Shown here in pieces: positions 20,119 through 29,355 of a stretch of 64,000 nt of DNA (the stretch's first letter is position 1; every line of letters starts with the position of its first letter). A model generated the notes under the pieces. It was not told the origin of the DNA, did not search any database, and saw only the letters and a program-made list of their open reading frames with translations. The position numbers and the translations under genes are program-made. Source of the DNA: Slackia faecicanis (GTDB lineage: Bacteria > Actinomycetota > Coriobacteriia > Coriobacteriales > Eggerthellaceae); the NCBI RefSeq assembly GCF_003725295.1, contig NZ_QICB01000001.1, forward strand, positions 372,001-436,000, in the 5' to 3' direction.

Positions 20119-20895
20119 CTAGCCTTTGCTCTTTTTCTCGGCGCGGGCCTGCTTCTTCTCCTGCTTGGCTTTCGCCTTGTCGGCCTTCGACGTCTTGCTG
20201 AAGCCGAGCGAGTCGAGCGCGGTTTTGGCCGCCTGGCTCTCAGCCTCCTTCTTCGTGCGGCCCATGCCGCTTGCAAGCGCCTTCATGCCGGCGAACACCT
20301 GCGAGACGAAGGTGCGGTCATGCGGCGGGCCCTGCGTCTCCACGAGCTTGTAGGTGGGCGTGATGCCCTCTTCCTGCAGTTTTTCCTGCAGGGCGCTCTT
20401 GGGGTTTTCGGGCTCGCGCGCCATATCGATCGACATGCGCGGAATAAGCGTGCGTCCCACGAATTCCTGCGCGCCCTGGATGCCCGCATCCAGGAACAGC
20501 GCGGCCACGATGGCCTCGTAGACGTTCTCGAGCGCCGAGTGCAGGCCGCGACGGCCCGTGCCGCGCTCGGAGGAGCCGAACACGATCACATCGGCGAAGC
20601 CGAGCTTCTCGGCGACCGACGACAGGCTGGCGCCCGAAACGAGCGCCACCTTGATGCGCGTCAGACCGCCCTCGTCGAGGTCGGGGTATTCATGAAACGC
20701 CGCGTTGGCCACGATGGCGCCCAGAATGCTGTCGCCCAGAAACTCGAGGCGCTCGTAGCTGAACTTGACGGGCATGCCTTCGGTAGCGGAAGGATGGGTG
20801 ATAGCGGCAAGAAGAATGGCGGGGTCGCGGAACTCGTATCCCACGATGCGCTGCGCGGCTTCGATCTTGCTCTGCTGCTCTTCGGTGTGCGTCAT
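20119..20895 (-). CDS. rnc: ribonuclease III
   Basis: 258 residues. The catalytic RNase III domain has YERLEFLGDSILG (signature ERLEFLGD with acidic metal ligands) and ENVYEAIVAALFLDAG. The dsRNA-binding domain at about 165-235 contains PKSALQE..QE, PPHDRTFVSQV and GRTKKEAESQAAKTAL. A Lys-rich tail (KADKAKAKQEKKQ) ends the protein and may add nonspecific RNA affinity. Its ATG directly follows the plsX stop (TAGATG on the minus strand), and smc follows within 2 bp. Confidence 0.97.
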   Translation of the reverse strand: MTHTEEQQSKIEAAQRIVGYEFRDPAILLAAITHPSATEGMPVKFSYERLEFLGDSILGAIVANAAFHEYPDLDEGGLTRIKVALVSGASLSSVAEKLGFADVIVFGSSERGTGRRGLHSALENVYEAIVAALFLDAGIQGAQEFVGRTLIPRMSIDMAREPENPKSALQEKLQEEGITPTYKLVETQGPPHDRTFVSQVFAGMKALASGMGRTKKEAESQAAKTALDSLGFSKTSKADKAKAKQEKKQARAEKKSKG

Positions 20896-21891
20896 CTACT
20901 TGCCCACCGCCTCGGAGATCAGGCCGGCCACGTCTTTGCGCACCATCTCGGCCGATGCGAGCACGCCGTTCATAATGGCGGTCGCGTTGCTGGAGCCATG
21001 GCCCACCAGGCACACGCCGGCAACGCCCAGAAGCGGCGCTCCGCCGTAGGTGTCGGCATTGATGCTGTCTTTGAGCTCTTTGAGGTCCTTCTTCAGGGCC
21101 AAGCCGCCCACTTTGGCCTTCAGAGACGACGTCATGACCTCTTTCAGGGCGCTGAAAAGCGCCTTGGAGGTTCCCTCGATGGTTTTGAGGGTGACGTTGC
21201 CCGTGAAGCCGTCGGTCACGATGACGTCGTAGCGGGCGTTGATGATGTCGTTGCCCTCGGCGTTGCCCACGAACCCGGGCACGCCCTCTTTCATGAGCTC
21301 GAACGTCTGCTGCGCGAACTGCGAGCCCTTGGTGTCTTCTTCGCCGATGTTGAGAAGCGCGATGCGAGGAGACTCGATACCGACGATCTTCTCAGCATAG
21401 ATGGCGGCCATCCGAGCGAATTGCACCAGGTATTCGGGCTTGCAATCCGCATTCGCCCCGATGTCCGTCATAACCACAGGCGCGACCGGAGAAGGAATCA
21501 CGCTGCACAGCGCGGGGCGCTGGACCCCTTTGATGCGACCGATGCCGAGCGTGGCGCCGGCAAGGCAGGCCCCCGTGGATCCTGCTGAGAAAAATCCCTG
21601 GGCGCGGCCTTCTTTGACGGCGCGGCAGCCCACGACGATCGAAGAATCCTTCTTCTTGCGCACGGCCTGCGCCGGATGTTCGTCCATCGCGATGACTTCG
21701 GTAGCGGGCTGGGCCACGCAGCGCGCGTGGGAGCTCGCGAACGGCTCCACGACCTCTGCGGGACCGACCAAGATCACCTGAAGCTTCTCGTCCTTCTCCA
21801 GAGCCGAAGCCACTCCTTCAAGCACGACGCCGGGAGCATGGTCGCCGCCCATAGCATCTACGGCGATGGTCACGGTATCGTCAAACGACAT
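20896..21891 (-). CDS. plsX: phosphate acyltransferase PlsX
   Basis: 331 residues. It converts acyl-ACP to acyl-phosphate for phosphatidic acid synthesis at the membrane. The N-terminal motif VDAMGGDHAPG is diagnostic; others are VGCRAVKEGRAQGFFSAGSTGA, DIGANADCKPEYLVQFA and VGNAEG. It begins the plsX-rnc-smc-ftsY run and lies downstream of rpmF, the common rpmF-plsX association. Confidence 0.97.
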   Translation of the reverse strand: MSFDDTVTIAVDAMGGDHAPGVVLEGVASALEKDEKLQVILVGPAEVVEPFASSHARCVAQPATEVIAMDEHPAQAVRKKKDSSIVVGCRAVKEGRAQGFFSAGSTGACLAGATLGIGRIKGVQRPALCSVIPSPVAPVVMTDIGANADCKPEYLVQFARMAAIYAEKIVGIESPRIALLNIGEEDTKGSQFAQQTFELMKEGVPGFVGNAEGNDIINARYDVIVTDGFTGNVTLKTIEGTSKALFSALKEVMTSSLKAKVGGLALKKDLKELKDSINADTYGGAPLLGVAGVCLVGHGSSNATAIMNGVLASAEMVRKDVAGLISEAVGK

Positions 21892-22013
21892 GAGATTCCT
21901 TTCGATTCTTGCTTTGTCGCCCGCGAAACGCGGGCGATACGGAACCCTTTATACACGAATTGCCGACTCGTGAGCCGGCAATAGTGTTGATGGTGGAACT
22001 TGTGATGCTCCTG

Positions 22014-22193
22014 TTACTCGGTCTCGAGGACCTCGCGCTTACCGTAGTAGCCGCAGTTGCCGCACACGCGGTGGGGCAGCTTGACCTCGCCGCACTGCGG
22101 GCACGTAGAACGAGCGGGCATAGCGAGAACGCTGTTGGCGCTGCGACGAGAGTGGGTACGAGCACGACCAGTCTTTTGCTTAGGCACTGCCAT
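22014..22193 (-). CDS. rpmF: 50S ribosomal protein L32
   Basis: 59 residues starting MAVPKQKTGRARTHSRR, the standard L32 N-terminus. A CPQC...CGNC zinc ribbon follows. The start at 22193 is preferred over an in-frame start 36 nt upstream, which would add a nonconserved extension. It precedes plsX by about 120 bp and follows DUF177, the usual yceD-rpmF-plsX order. Confidence 0.97.
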   Translation of the reverse strand: MAVPKQKTGRARTHSRRSANSVLAMPARSTCPQCGEVKLPHRVCGNCGYYGKREVLETE

Positions 22194-22343
22194 GGTTTTC
22201 CATCTCCTTATCCCCTCGACCGATACCATCGATCGAAACGGTCATATCTATAAAATCAGACGAAACGAGATAATAGCAAACCGATTCTGTTTGCGCAATA
22301 CTCGAATTCGGGCTCTTGAAGAAAAACGTTCGGTTCCGAGCCG

Positions 22344-22892
22344 TTAATCGAACGACAAATCTTTAAGCGCGGCGAACGGATTGTTCTTGCCCACGCAATC
22401 GTCCTCTTCGACGACGGCGGCGCAATCGCACGCGCCCTCGTTGAGGCTCGCACCGCACTGCGCGCAGATTCCCTTGCAGTCTTCGTCGCACAGCGGAACG
22501 AGCGGCAGATCGACCAGGATGGCCGCCATCAGAAGCGTTTCCAAGTCGATTTCATGCGACTCGGGCAGGACGTCGAACTCGTCTTCGTCCATATCTTCCG
22601 GGGCCTGGCCCTCCCCTTCGATGATGAAGTAGCCCTCCACCTCGCCGGAAATGGGCACCGTCATGTCGTCGAGGCAGCGGGCGCACGACGTGCGCGCCTC
22701 GCCCGACACCGTTCCCGTGACCAGGATCGCGCCGCCGACGTTGGTCAGCACGACATGATAGGAAAACGGCGCGCAGGCGACGAATTCGTCCGGACCGCAG
22801 GTGAACGGGCCGGGGTCGAAGACGCCCTCGCGCATGGCGGTTTCCGCAGGCGAGAAAAGCTCTGCGGGAACTTCGATGATGAGGCGCTCCAT
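22344..22892 (-). CDS. DUF177 / YceD family protein
   Basis: 182 residues. YceD family proteins are linked to 23S rRNA accumulation and precede rpmF in most bacteria. The family core GEARTSCARCLDDM is visible, followed by an acidic middle and a C-terminal Cys-rich part CDEDCKGICAQCG..L..G.CDC. The start at 22892 (MERLIIEV) overlaps the upstream gene's stop by 1 bp, fixing it. Its molecular function is not established. Confidence 0.9.
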   Translation of the reverse strand: MERLIIEVPAELFSPAETAMREGVFDPGPFTCGPDEFVACAPFSYHVVLTNVGGAILVTGTVSGEARTSCARCLDDMTVPISGEVEGYFIIEGEGQAPEDMDEDEFDVLPESHEIDLETLLMAAILVDLPLVPLCDEDCKGICAQCGASLNEGACDCAAVVEEDDCVGKNNPFAALKDLSFD

Positions 22893-23359
22893 TAGCGGCC
22901 GATGCCCTGGTTGTTGAGGCGGTCGCGGCAACGGCGCACGCTCGTGATGAGCGTGTCGAGGCTCTGCTCGACGTGGCCGAACACCTCGTCGGCGTAATCC
23001 TCGGCGCCGGCGCGCGTCTGGCGCTCCAGCTCGCGTGCGTCGGCCATGATCGTATCGGCCTGCTGCTGGGCGATACGCACGATTTCCTGTTCGGAAGCGA
23101 TGGTCATAGCCTGGCTGCGGGCGTCTTCGATCAGGCGGGCGCTTTCGGCCTCGGCGTCGTCGATGAGGCTCTGGCGTTCGCGGACGATCTGGCGCGCCTG
23201 GGCGAACTCGCCCGGGAACGTGTCGCGGATCTCGTCCATGATTTCAAAAGCCGCCGCGATATCGACCTGACGAAGATTTCCTTTGCCGAAAACCGGCTTG
23301 GAGTCCTCGAGGAGAATGGAAAGCTCCTCGATCAGTCCAAGAACTCCTGTTTCGTCCAT
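22892..23359 (-). CDS. DivIVA-like coiled-coil protein
   Basis: 155 residues, mostly predicted helix and coiled coil (EFAQARQIVRERQSLIDDAEAE through AEDYADEVF). It resembles the short DivIVA/ATP-synthase-b-like proteins found between coaD and rpmF in actinobacteria. No transmembrane segment is visible. The start at 23359 (MDETGVLGL) has AAAGGGAC upstream. The downstream DUF177 start touches its stop, so they are cotranscribed. A role at the septum or in cell shape is only an inference. Confidence 0.75.
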   Translation of the reverse strand: MDETGVLGLIEELSILLEDSKPVFGKGNLRQVDIAAAFEIMDEIRDTFPGEFAQARQIVRERQSLIDDAEAESARLIEDARSQAMTIASEQEIVRIAQQQADTIMADARELERQTRAGAEDYADEVFGHVEQSLDTLITSVRRCRDRLNNQGIGR

Positions 23360-23591
23360 GAGTAGTCCCTTTCGTGCATGCTGCATTGAAGCTGCGTTCC
23401 TCCAGGGCGGACCCTGGTTGTTTTTGCCAAGATGACGGGACGAAGAGACGACCCGTGTGTGCAATGTCGAATTATTCTAGCACGAAAAAGCGGCTTCGAT
23501 GCTTTCTCCACACCGCAAGCCCCCTCGCACGTGCCGTTTCGCCCGGCCTCGCGCATGCGGCCGGGCGGGCCCGAAACGCGTTCGCGCTCCC

Positions 23592-24071
23592 CTAGTGGGC
23601 GAAACGCTTGCGCAGCGCCGCTTCGACGCACGGCGGCACCAGTTCGCCGATTTCGCCGTTGAACGAGGCCACCTCGCGCACGATCGAGCTGGAAAGATAC
23701 ATGTACTGCGGCGGAGACATGATGAACATGGTCTCGATATCGCTGTTGAGGCGGTAGTTGGCGGCGGTCATCTGGAACTCGTATTCGAAGTCGGTGATGG
23801 CGCGCAGGCCCTTCACCACCACGTTGGCGTTGATTTCGGCGGCGAAGTGCACGAGCAGGTCGTCGAAAGGCTCCACGGTGACGTTGCCGAAGCCGGCCGT
23901 GGCCTCGCGGGCGAACGCGACGCGCTCGTCGAGCGAGAACAGCGGGCCCTTCTTCGCAGACGCCGCCACGCCCACGACGATTTCGTCGAACATCTGGGAC
24001 GCGCGGCCGATGACGTCGAGATGCCCGTTGGTGATCGGGTCGAACGTGCCGGGCACGAGAGCTTTCTTCAT
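23592..24071 (-). CDS. coaD: phosphopantetheine adenylyltransferase
   Basis: 159 residues, matching the hexameric PPAT of coenzyme A synthesis. It shows ALVPGTFDPITNGHLDVI (with the TxxH-type nucleotidyltransferase site), ANVVVKGLRAITDFEYE, and the C-terminal YLSSSIVREVA (ISSTxVRE-type) motif. GGAGG lies upstream of the ATG at 24071. rsmD ends 30 bp upstream, the frequent rsmD-coaD pair. Confidence 0.97.
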   Translation of the reverse strand: MKKALVPGTFDPITNGHLDVIGRASQMFDEIVVGVAASAKKGPLFSLDERVAFAREATAGFGNVTVEPFDDLLVHFAAEINANVVVKGLRAITDFEYEFQMTAANYRLNSDIETMFIMSPPQYMYLSSSIVREVASFNGEIGELVPPCVEAALRKRFAH

Positions 24072-24101
24072 GAGATGGTCCTCCTTGCGAACCGTGAGAA
24101 A

Positions 24102-24677
24102 TTACAGGAAGCGGAAAAGGTCGATGACCGTTTTCGAGAATCGTTTGCTGGCAAGTATATCCGCCTGCACGCCGCGCTCGGCGAAAAACGCGGCCAGGTC
24201 GCACGACGCGTCGTGCTCGTAGCTCACGACGGCGTCGGCGGACAGGCGGCCGCCTTCGCGCAACGCCGCCATCAGACCATACACCTCGTCGACCGTGAAT
24301 GCGTACGGAGGGTCGAGAAACACGATGTCGTAGGCCGAACCGCCGGCAAGAGGCGGGTTCTTCATCACGTCGGCCCTGAAGATGCGCGCGCGATCGGCGG
24401 GAAGGCCCAGCATGTCGACGTTGGAACGAAGCGCCGCCAAGGCGTTTTTATCGCGCTCGAAGAAATGCGCCGAAGCGGCGCCGCGCGAGAGGCACTCGAT
24501 GCCCAGCGCGCCGCTGCCGGCGAACGCGTCGAGCACGCGTGCGCCTTCGATCGGGCCGTATGCCGATATAAGCGAACTCATCAGGGATTCCTTGACGCGG
24601 TCGGTCGTCGGGCGCGTGGACGAGCCCTTCGGCGCCGCAAGCGGCCTGCCTTTGTACAAACCAGCGATAACGCGCAT
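24102..24677 (-). CDS. rsmD: 16S rRNA (guanine966-N2)-methyltransferase RsmD
   Basis: 191 residues starting MRVIAGLYKGRPL. It contains RPTTDRVKESLMSSL, a SAM-binding VLDAFAGSGALGIECLSRGA, and the catalytic FLDPPY motif, all diagnostic of RsmD. The ATG at 24677 is preceded by AGGAGG; a longer frame extends upstream but overlaps recG without conserved sequence. It starts 12 bp after recG and precedes coaD. Confidence 0.96.
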   Translation of the reverse strand: MRVIAGLYKGRPLAAPKGSSTRPTTDRVKESLMSSLISAYGPIEGARVLDAFAGSGALGIECLSRGAASAHFFERDKNALAALRSNVDMLGLPADRARIFRADVMKNPPLAGGSAYDIVFLDPPYAFTVDEVYGLMAALREGGRLSADAVVSYEHDASCDLAAFFAERGVQADILASKRFSKTVIDLFRFL

Positions 24678-24688
24678 CGCGCATCCTC

Positions 24689-26893
24689 CTATCGGCGCGT
24701 TCGCGCCTTGGTCGTTCTTGCGGAGCCTTCGGCCCCTTCGTCTTGCCGCATGAACGCGGCCTCGGCTTCGCGATACAGAAGCCTCAGCTCGCCCGTGCGG
24801 CCCTCGGCGTCGGCTTCGACCAGACGGCGGGCGTCGGCATGGGCGGCCTCGATCAGCGCGCCGTCGCGCGCCATGTCGACCAGCTTGAGCATGCCCGCGC
24901 CATGCTGCCTGTTGCCGAGGATATCGCCTTCGCGACGCATCGACAGGTCGAATTCGGCCAGCTCGAAGCCGTCGTCGGTGCGCTCCATCGCCGCCAGGCG
25001 CTCGGTGGCTTCGGCATCCGAAGTGGCCGCCACCAGATACACCTCGCCCGGCAGGCTCGCGCGTCCCACGCGGCCGCGCAGCTGGTGCAGCTGCGAAAGG
25101 CCGAAGCGTTCGGCGTCTTCGACGATCATCACCGTGGCGTTGGCCACGTCGATGCCCACCTCGATCACCGTGGTGCTCACCAGCACGTCGATCTGTCCCG
25201 CGGCGAAGCGGTCCATGACGTCGCGCTTCTCGGCGGGCTTCATGCGGCCGTGCAAAAGGCCCACCTTGTAGGCCGAAAACGTCTTCGCCTGCAGAAAGGC
25301 CGCCTCGGCCTCGGCCGCCTTCGGGTCGTCGCCGCGCATGTCGGCGTCGGATTCGATATACGGCTTCGTCTCCGCGGCGTCGGCGCGCTCCTTGCCGCGC
25401 CCCTCGCCCGGTGCGTCGGCAGGCTGCTTCTTGCCCACCAAAGGGCACACCACGTATACCTGCTCGCCGCGCGCGCAGGCGGCCAAGGCCGCGTCGTAGG
25501 CGCGCCCGCGTTCCCTGAACCCGAGCACCTTCGTGGTGCGGCCCGCCGCGTGGGCGGGCGCTTCGCGCAGATAGCTCAGCGCCATGGTGCCGTGCAGGGC
25601 CAGCGCGAGCGTGCGCGGAATGGGCGTGGCGGTCATGGAGAGGAAATCGGGCGCCTCGCCTTTATCGACGAGCTTGGCGCGCTGCTCCACGCCGAAGCGC
25701 TGCTCCTCGTCGACGACGGCCAACGTGCACCGCTTGCACACCACGTCGTCTTCGAGAAGCGCGTGCGTGCCGAACGCCGCCGACACCTCGCCCGAAGCCA
25801 GGCCTTCGAGGGCCCGGGCGCGCTCGGAGGCCGTGCTCGAACCCGTCAGAAGCGTCCAGCGTATGCCCGCCGCATCGAGCAGCGGCCCGAGCTTGACGGC
25901 ATGCTGGCGCGCCAAAACGTCGGTCGGCGCCATCACGAGCGCCTGCGTGCCGCTATCGGCGGCGACCGCCAGCGCGAACGCGGCCACCATGGTCTTGCCT
26001 GTGCCCACGTCGCCGAGCAGCATCCTGTTCATGCGCTCAGGCGAAGCCATATCGCACCTGATCTCTTCGATCGCGAGCATCTGGTCGCTCGTCAGCTCGA
26101 ACGGCAGCGACGCGAACAGGCGCTCGAAGCACGGGCCGCCCGCACGGTGCTGAAACGGCGTGCGCCCCTCGAAGGCCTTGCGCTGCTCGCGCATCAGCTG
26201 CACTTCGAGCAGCAGCACCTCTTCGTAGGCCAGACGGCGCCGCGCCTGGGCGCGCTCGGCCATCGACGAGGGGAAATGCACGGCGCGCAGCGCGCAATGG
26301 CGCGACATGAGCCGATAGCGGACGCGCAGCTCGTGCGGAAGCGGGTCGTGCATACAGGCGCACGCGTCGAGCGCCGTGCCCACCAGGCGGCGCAGCGAAC
26401 CCGCAGGCAAGCCTTCGACGGCGGCGTGCACGGGCACGATTTTGCCGACGGAAAGGTCTTCGCCTTCTTCCAGCTTGTCGATGAACGGCGACGCCATGCG
26501 CTTGAAGCCGTAGTTGAACTCCATCGTGCCCGCCACGCTCACGCGCGTGCCCGCGGGCAGCGACTTGGCGAGCCACGGCTGCCTGAAAAAGGACGCGATC
26601 ATGACGCCCGTGTCGTCGACGAGGGTCACTTCGGTCACCTCGAAGCGCGGCTTGGGGCGCTTGACCTTCACCTCGTACACGCGCGCGGCCACCGTTGCCG
26701 GGCGCCCGATCGGCGCCGAGGCGATGGTCTGCAGGCTGGACATATCTATATAGCGATAAGGGAAATGCGTCAGCAGGTCGCGCACGGTGCGCACGCCCAA
26801 ACGCGAAAGCGCCGCCGCCCTGGCGGCGCTGATGCCCGCGATCTGCGTCACGGGGGAATCAGGCCTCAGGGCGGCGGCGAGTCGGTCGATCAT
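24689..26893 (-). CDS. recG: ATP-dependent DNA helicase RecG
   Basis: 734 residues. The N-terminal wedge/OB domain (about 60-160) precedes the helicase lobes: LLGDVGTGKTMVA (Walker A), APTDVLARQH, DEEQRFGVEQR, MTATPIPRTLAL, and QLRGRVGRASLPG. It remodels stalled forks. A charged insert (EGRGKERADAAETKPYIE) lies in the second lobe. The gene runs into rsmD with a 12-bp gap and starts 17 bp after the fakA-like stop. Confidence 0.97.
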   Translation of the reverse strand: MIDRLAAALRPDSPVTQIAGISAARAAALSRLGVRTVRDLLTHFPYRYIDMSSLQTIASAPIGRPATVAARVYEVKVKRPKPRFEVTEVTLVDDTGVMIASFFRQPWLAKSLPAGTRVSVAGTMEFNYGFKRMASPFIDKLEEGEDLSVGKIVPVHAAVEGLPAGSLRRLVGTALDACACMHDPLPHELRVRYRLMSRHCALRAVHFPSSMAERAQARRRLAYEEVLLLEVQLMREQRKAFEGRTPFQHRAGGPCFERLFASLPFELTSDQMLAIEEIRCDMASPERMNRMLLGDVGTGKTMVAAFALAVAADSGTQALVMAPTDVLARQHAVKLGPLLDAAGIRWTLLTGSSTASERARALEGLASGEVSAAFGTHALLEDDVVCKRCTLAVVDEEQRFGVEQRAKLVDKGEAPDFLSMTATPIPRTLALALHGTMALSYLREAPAHAAGRTTKVLGFRERGRAYDAALAACARGEQVYVVCPLVGKKQPADAPGEGRGKERADAAETKPYIESDADMRGDDPKAAEAEAAFLQAKTFSAYKVGLLHGRMKPAEKRDVMDRFAAGQIDVLVSTTVIEVGIDVANATVMIVEDAERFGLSQLHQLRGRVGRASLPGEVYLVAATSDAEATERLAAMERTDDGFELAEFDLSMRREGDILGNRQHGAGMLKLVDMARDGALIEAAHADARRLVEADAEGRTGELRLLYREAEAAFMRQDEGAEGSARTTKARTRR

Positions 26894-26910
26894 ATCGATG
26901 CGGCCTGTCG

Positions 26911-28539
26911 TTATTCGAGCGAGAACACCACGGGATACAGGGCCTGGTCGCCGCGATGCGGGTCGACCTCGACATCCTCGTATGCCTCTTCGATGCGCGC
27001 GACCAGGGCGTCGAGCTCTTCGTCGCTCATCTGCTCGCCCGCGAGAACCGTCATGGTGTCGGCCTCGTCGGCGCCCATGACCTCGAGCAGGGCCATGACC
27101 ACGTCGGCCACGTCGCTGCCGACGCTTTCGATCGAGCCGTCGGCGATGCCGATGACGTCGCCGTCTTTGATCGGGTTGCCGTGGGCGTCTTTGGCGTCTT
27201 TGATGGCGCGCGTGACCTCGCCCGTCTTCACCTCGGAGAACGAATCGGTCATAGACTCGACGTTGTCTTCCAGGGAAGCCTCGGGGTCGAAGCCGAACAG
27301 CGCGGAGAACGCCTGCGGAACGCTTTTCGTGGGAACCACGGCGCAGGGCTTCTCGGACACGTCGACGCAGGCCTGGGAGGCCATGATGATGTTCTTGTTG
27401 TTAGGCAGGATCAGCACCGCATCGGCGTTGACCTTGTTGACCGCCTCCAGGATGTCTGCCGTGGAGGGGTTCATGGTCTGGCCGCCGGAAACCACCACGT
27501 CGACGCCGAGCGACTCGAGGATCTTCGCGTTGCCGGCGCCGGGAGCCACGGCGACGACGCCCATGGGCTTGCGGGCCTCGGTCTTTTCGCTCTCGAGCTT
27601 CTCGGTGCGCTCCTCGCTCTGGAGCTGCATGTTGTGGATATGCACCTCGGAGATCTGCGCATCATGCGTCAAGAACCAGCCCAGAACCTGGTCGGGACGG
27701 TTGGAGTGCACGTGCACCTTGAAGTTGGGGTGCATGCCCACCATGAGGTCGCAATCGCCCATCGTGGGAAGGAAGTCCTTCGCCTCGTCGACGTCGATCG
27801 AGTCGGAATGCACGAGGAACTCGGTGCAGTAACGGAAGGCCGAGCCCTCCCAGTCGTTGATCTGCTCGATTTCGACCTTGGGAGCCGGACGCGCGAACGC
27901 CATGGCATCGCCCACGAAGCCGTCTTTGCCGGTCAAAGACGCGGCGAAGGCGTCGATCAGGATGGCCAGGCCGAAACCGCCCGCGTCGACGACGTTGTTC
28001 TCTTTGAGAACGGGAAGGTAATCGGGGGTGCGCTGCACGGAAGCATAGGCCTCGGCCACCACGGCGTCGAGGGCCTCCTCGAGGGAGAGCTTCTTCTTGC
28101 GCGCCTTCTTCGCCGCCGCGGCGGCGTCTTCGACGACCGTGAGAATCGTGCCCTTGACCGGCTTGCGCACGGCCTGGAAAGCAACCTCGACGGCACGCGC
28201 GAAGCAGGAATCGAGCGCTGCGGTGTCGAGCTGCTCATGACCTTCGTAGCCCTCACACAGACCGCGCAGGATCTGGGAGGTGATGACGCCCGAATTGCCG
28301 CGGGCGCCCATGAGCGCGCCGGTGGTGATAGCCTTGCGGATCTCGGCGTTGGAGGCGCCGATTTCGAGCTTGGCGAGATTGTCGACCACCATCTGCATGG
28401 TCAAAGACATGTTGGTGCCCGTGTCTCCGTCGGGAACGGGGAACACGTTGAGGCGATTCACTTCCTCTTTGCGTTCGGACAACGCCTTAGTGGCGGCCGC
28501 AACGGCATTGAGGACGTCGTTGGTCGTATGCTTGCTCAT
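26911..28539 (-). CDS. FakA-like DAK2 domain fatty acid kinase
   Basis: 542 residues. The N-terminal DAK2 nucleotide domain shows NVFPVPDGDTGTNMSLTM (Mg2+/ATP-binding Asp cluster) and GALMGARGNSGVI. The middle and C-terminal DUF1949/FakA-type domains include VVDAGGFGLAILID, VHSNRPDQVLGWFL and VVSGGQTMNPSTADIL. FakA phosphorylates fatty acids presented by FakB for PlsX/PlsY lipid synthesis, which fits plsX being nearby. An Asp23 gene precedes it by 28 bp, the common pairing. Confidence 0.92.
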   Translation of the reverse strand: MSKHTTNDVLNAVAAATKALSERKEEVNRLNVFPVPDGDTGTNMSLTMQMVVDNLAKLEIGASNAEIRKAITTGALMGARGNSGVITSQILRGLCEGYEGHEQLDTAALDSCFARAVEVAFQAVRKPVKGTILTVVEDAAAAAKKARKKKLSLEEALDAVVAEAYASVQRTPDYLPVLKENNVVDAGGFGLAILIDAFAASLTGKDGFVGDAMAFARPAPKVEIEQINDWEGSAFRYCTEFLVHSDSIDVDEAKDFLPTMGDCDLMVGMHPNFKVHVHSNRPDQVLGWFLTHDAQISEVHIHNMQLQSEERTEKLESEKTEARKPMGVVAVAPGAGNAKILESLGVDVVVSGGQTMNPSTADILEAVNKVNADAVLILPNNKNIIMASQACVDVSEKPCAVVPTKSVPQAFSALFGFDPEASLEDNVESMTDSFSEVKTGEVTRAIKDAKDAHGNPIKDGDVIGIADGSIESVGSDVADVVMALLEVMGADEADTMTVLAGEQMSDEELDALVARIEEAYEDVEVDPHRGDQALYPVVFSLE

Positions 28540-28567
28540 AGATGTCTATATCTCCTTGGAACCTGCG

Positions 28568-28915
28568 CTACTTGCGCACCTTGATGCCCTGGACGTGCAC
28601 TTCGACGCGTGCGACGGGCACCTGGGCATGCTCGGTCAGCATATAGGTGACGTTGTCGATGAGATTCTGGGACACGGCATTGATGTTGGTGCCGTACTCC
28701 ACCACCACGTACAGATCGACATGCACGCCATCCTCTTTGGCCGCGACCACGACGCCGCGACGAAGACGATTGACGGGCAGGATGTTCGCGATGCCGTCGG
28801 AAACGGTAGGAGCCGCCATGCCCACGATGCCATAGCAGCCGAGGGCCGCGTTGCCGGCCAGATCGGCGAGAACGTCGTTGGAAACGTGAAGATTGCCGGA
28901 AACCTGCTGCGTCAT
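28568..28915 (-). CDS. Asp23/Gls24 family envelope stress protein
   Basis: 115 residues with the family patterns VLADLAGNAALGCYGIVGMA, GVVVAAKEDGVHVDLYVVVEYG and NAVSQNLIDNVTYMLTE. Members associate with the membrane and accumulate under alkaline or envelope stress, and usually sit before a fakA-like gene, as here. AAAGGAATG precedes the ATG, and a consensus TATAAT (minus strand, near 28955-28960) lies upstream. Confidence 0.9.
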   Translation of the reverse strand: MTQQVSGNLHVSNDVLADLAGNAALGCYGIVGMAAPTVSDGIANILPVNRLRRGVVVAAKEDGVHVDLYVVVEYGTNINAVSQNLIDNVTYMLTEHAQVPVARVEVHVQGIKVRK

Positions 28916-29024
28916 GAACTCATTCCTTTCTCACGACTGCAATGCAAACGTAAATTATAGTCCTTACCGGGGGCGTCCGACCGCCATACCGCTTTTTTGC
29001 GGCGGTTCGACGTGAAAACGAACA

Positions 29025-29053
29025 CAAAAAAGCCCGCATATCGCGGGCTTTTG
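29025..29053 (-). terminator. intrinsic terminator of rpmB
   Basis: Minus strand AGCCCGC/GCGGGCT stem with a 5-nt loop followed by TTTTT, just downstream of rpmB. Confidence 0.93.
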
Positions 29054-29070
29054 CACAGTGCGAGGCTTAT

Positions 29071-29262
29071 TTACGCGCGGGTAACCTTGCCGGCCTTCAT
29101 GCATTTGGTGCAGACGTTCTTCTTGTGCACCGTGCCGTTCTTCTCGACGACGGTCACCTTCTGGATGTTCGGACGGAACATACGGTTGGTGACGCGGTGA
29201 GAGTGGCTGATGGAACGACCCGCCTGAGGGGCCTTACCGCAAATTTCGCAAACCTTAGACAT
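29071..29262 (-). CDS. rpmB: 50S ribosomal protein L28
   Basis: 63 residues starting MSKVCEICGKAP. The conserved core SHSHRVTNRMFRPNIQ is followed by CTKCMKAGKV. The paired CxxC motifs make this the zinc-binding (C+) form of L28. Start chosen at MSKVCEIC (29262) by family length. It is monocistronic, with its own promoter (29319-29347) and terminator. Confidence 0.97.
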   Translation of the reverse strand: MSKVCEICGKAPQAGRSISHSHRVTNRMFRPNIQKVTVVEKNGTVHKKNVCTKCMKAGKVTRA

Positions 29263-29318
29263 AATCATTCACTCCATTACTATCAGATTTCATCTGGATG
29301 CAAGCGCAAAGCTTGACT

Positions 29319-29347
29319 ACTATAGCATGCAGAAACACCCGTGACAA
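29319..29347 (-). promoter_or_regulatory. promoter of rpmB
   Basis: Minus strand -35 TTGTCA (29342-29347), 17-bp spacer, -10 TATAGT (29319-29324). Confidence 0.75.
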
Positions 29348-29355
29348 TACTCTTT

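Noticed and set aside
23540-23567. 9-bp GC hairpin CGCCCGGCC/GGCCGGGCG after coaD as a terminator
   Set aside because: No T-run follows on the minus strand, so termination cannot be claimed.
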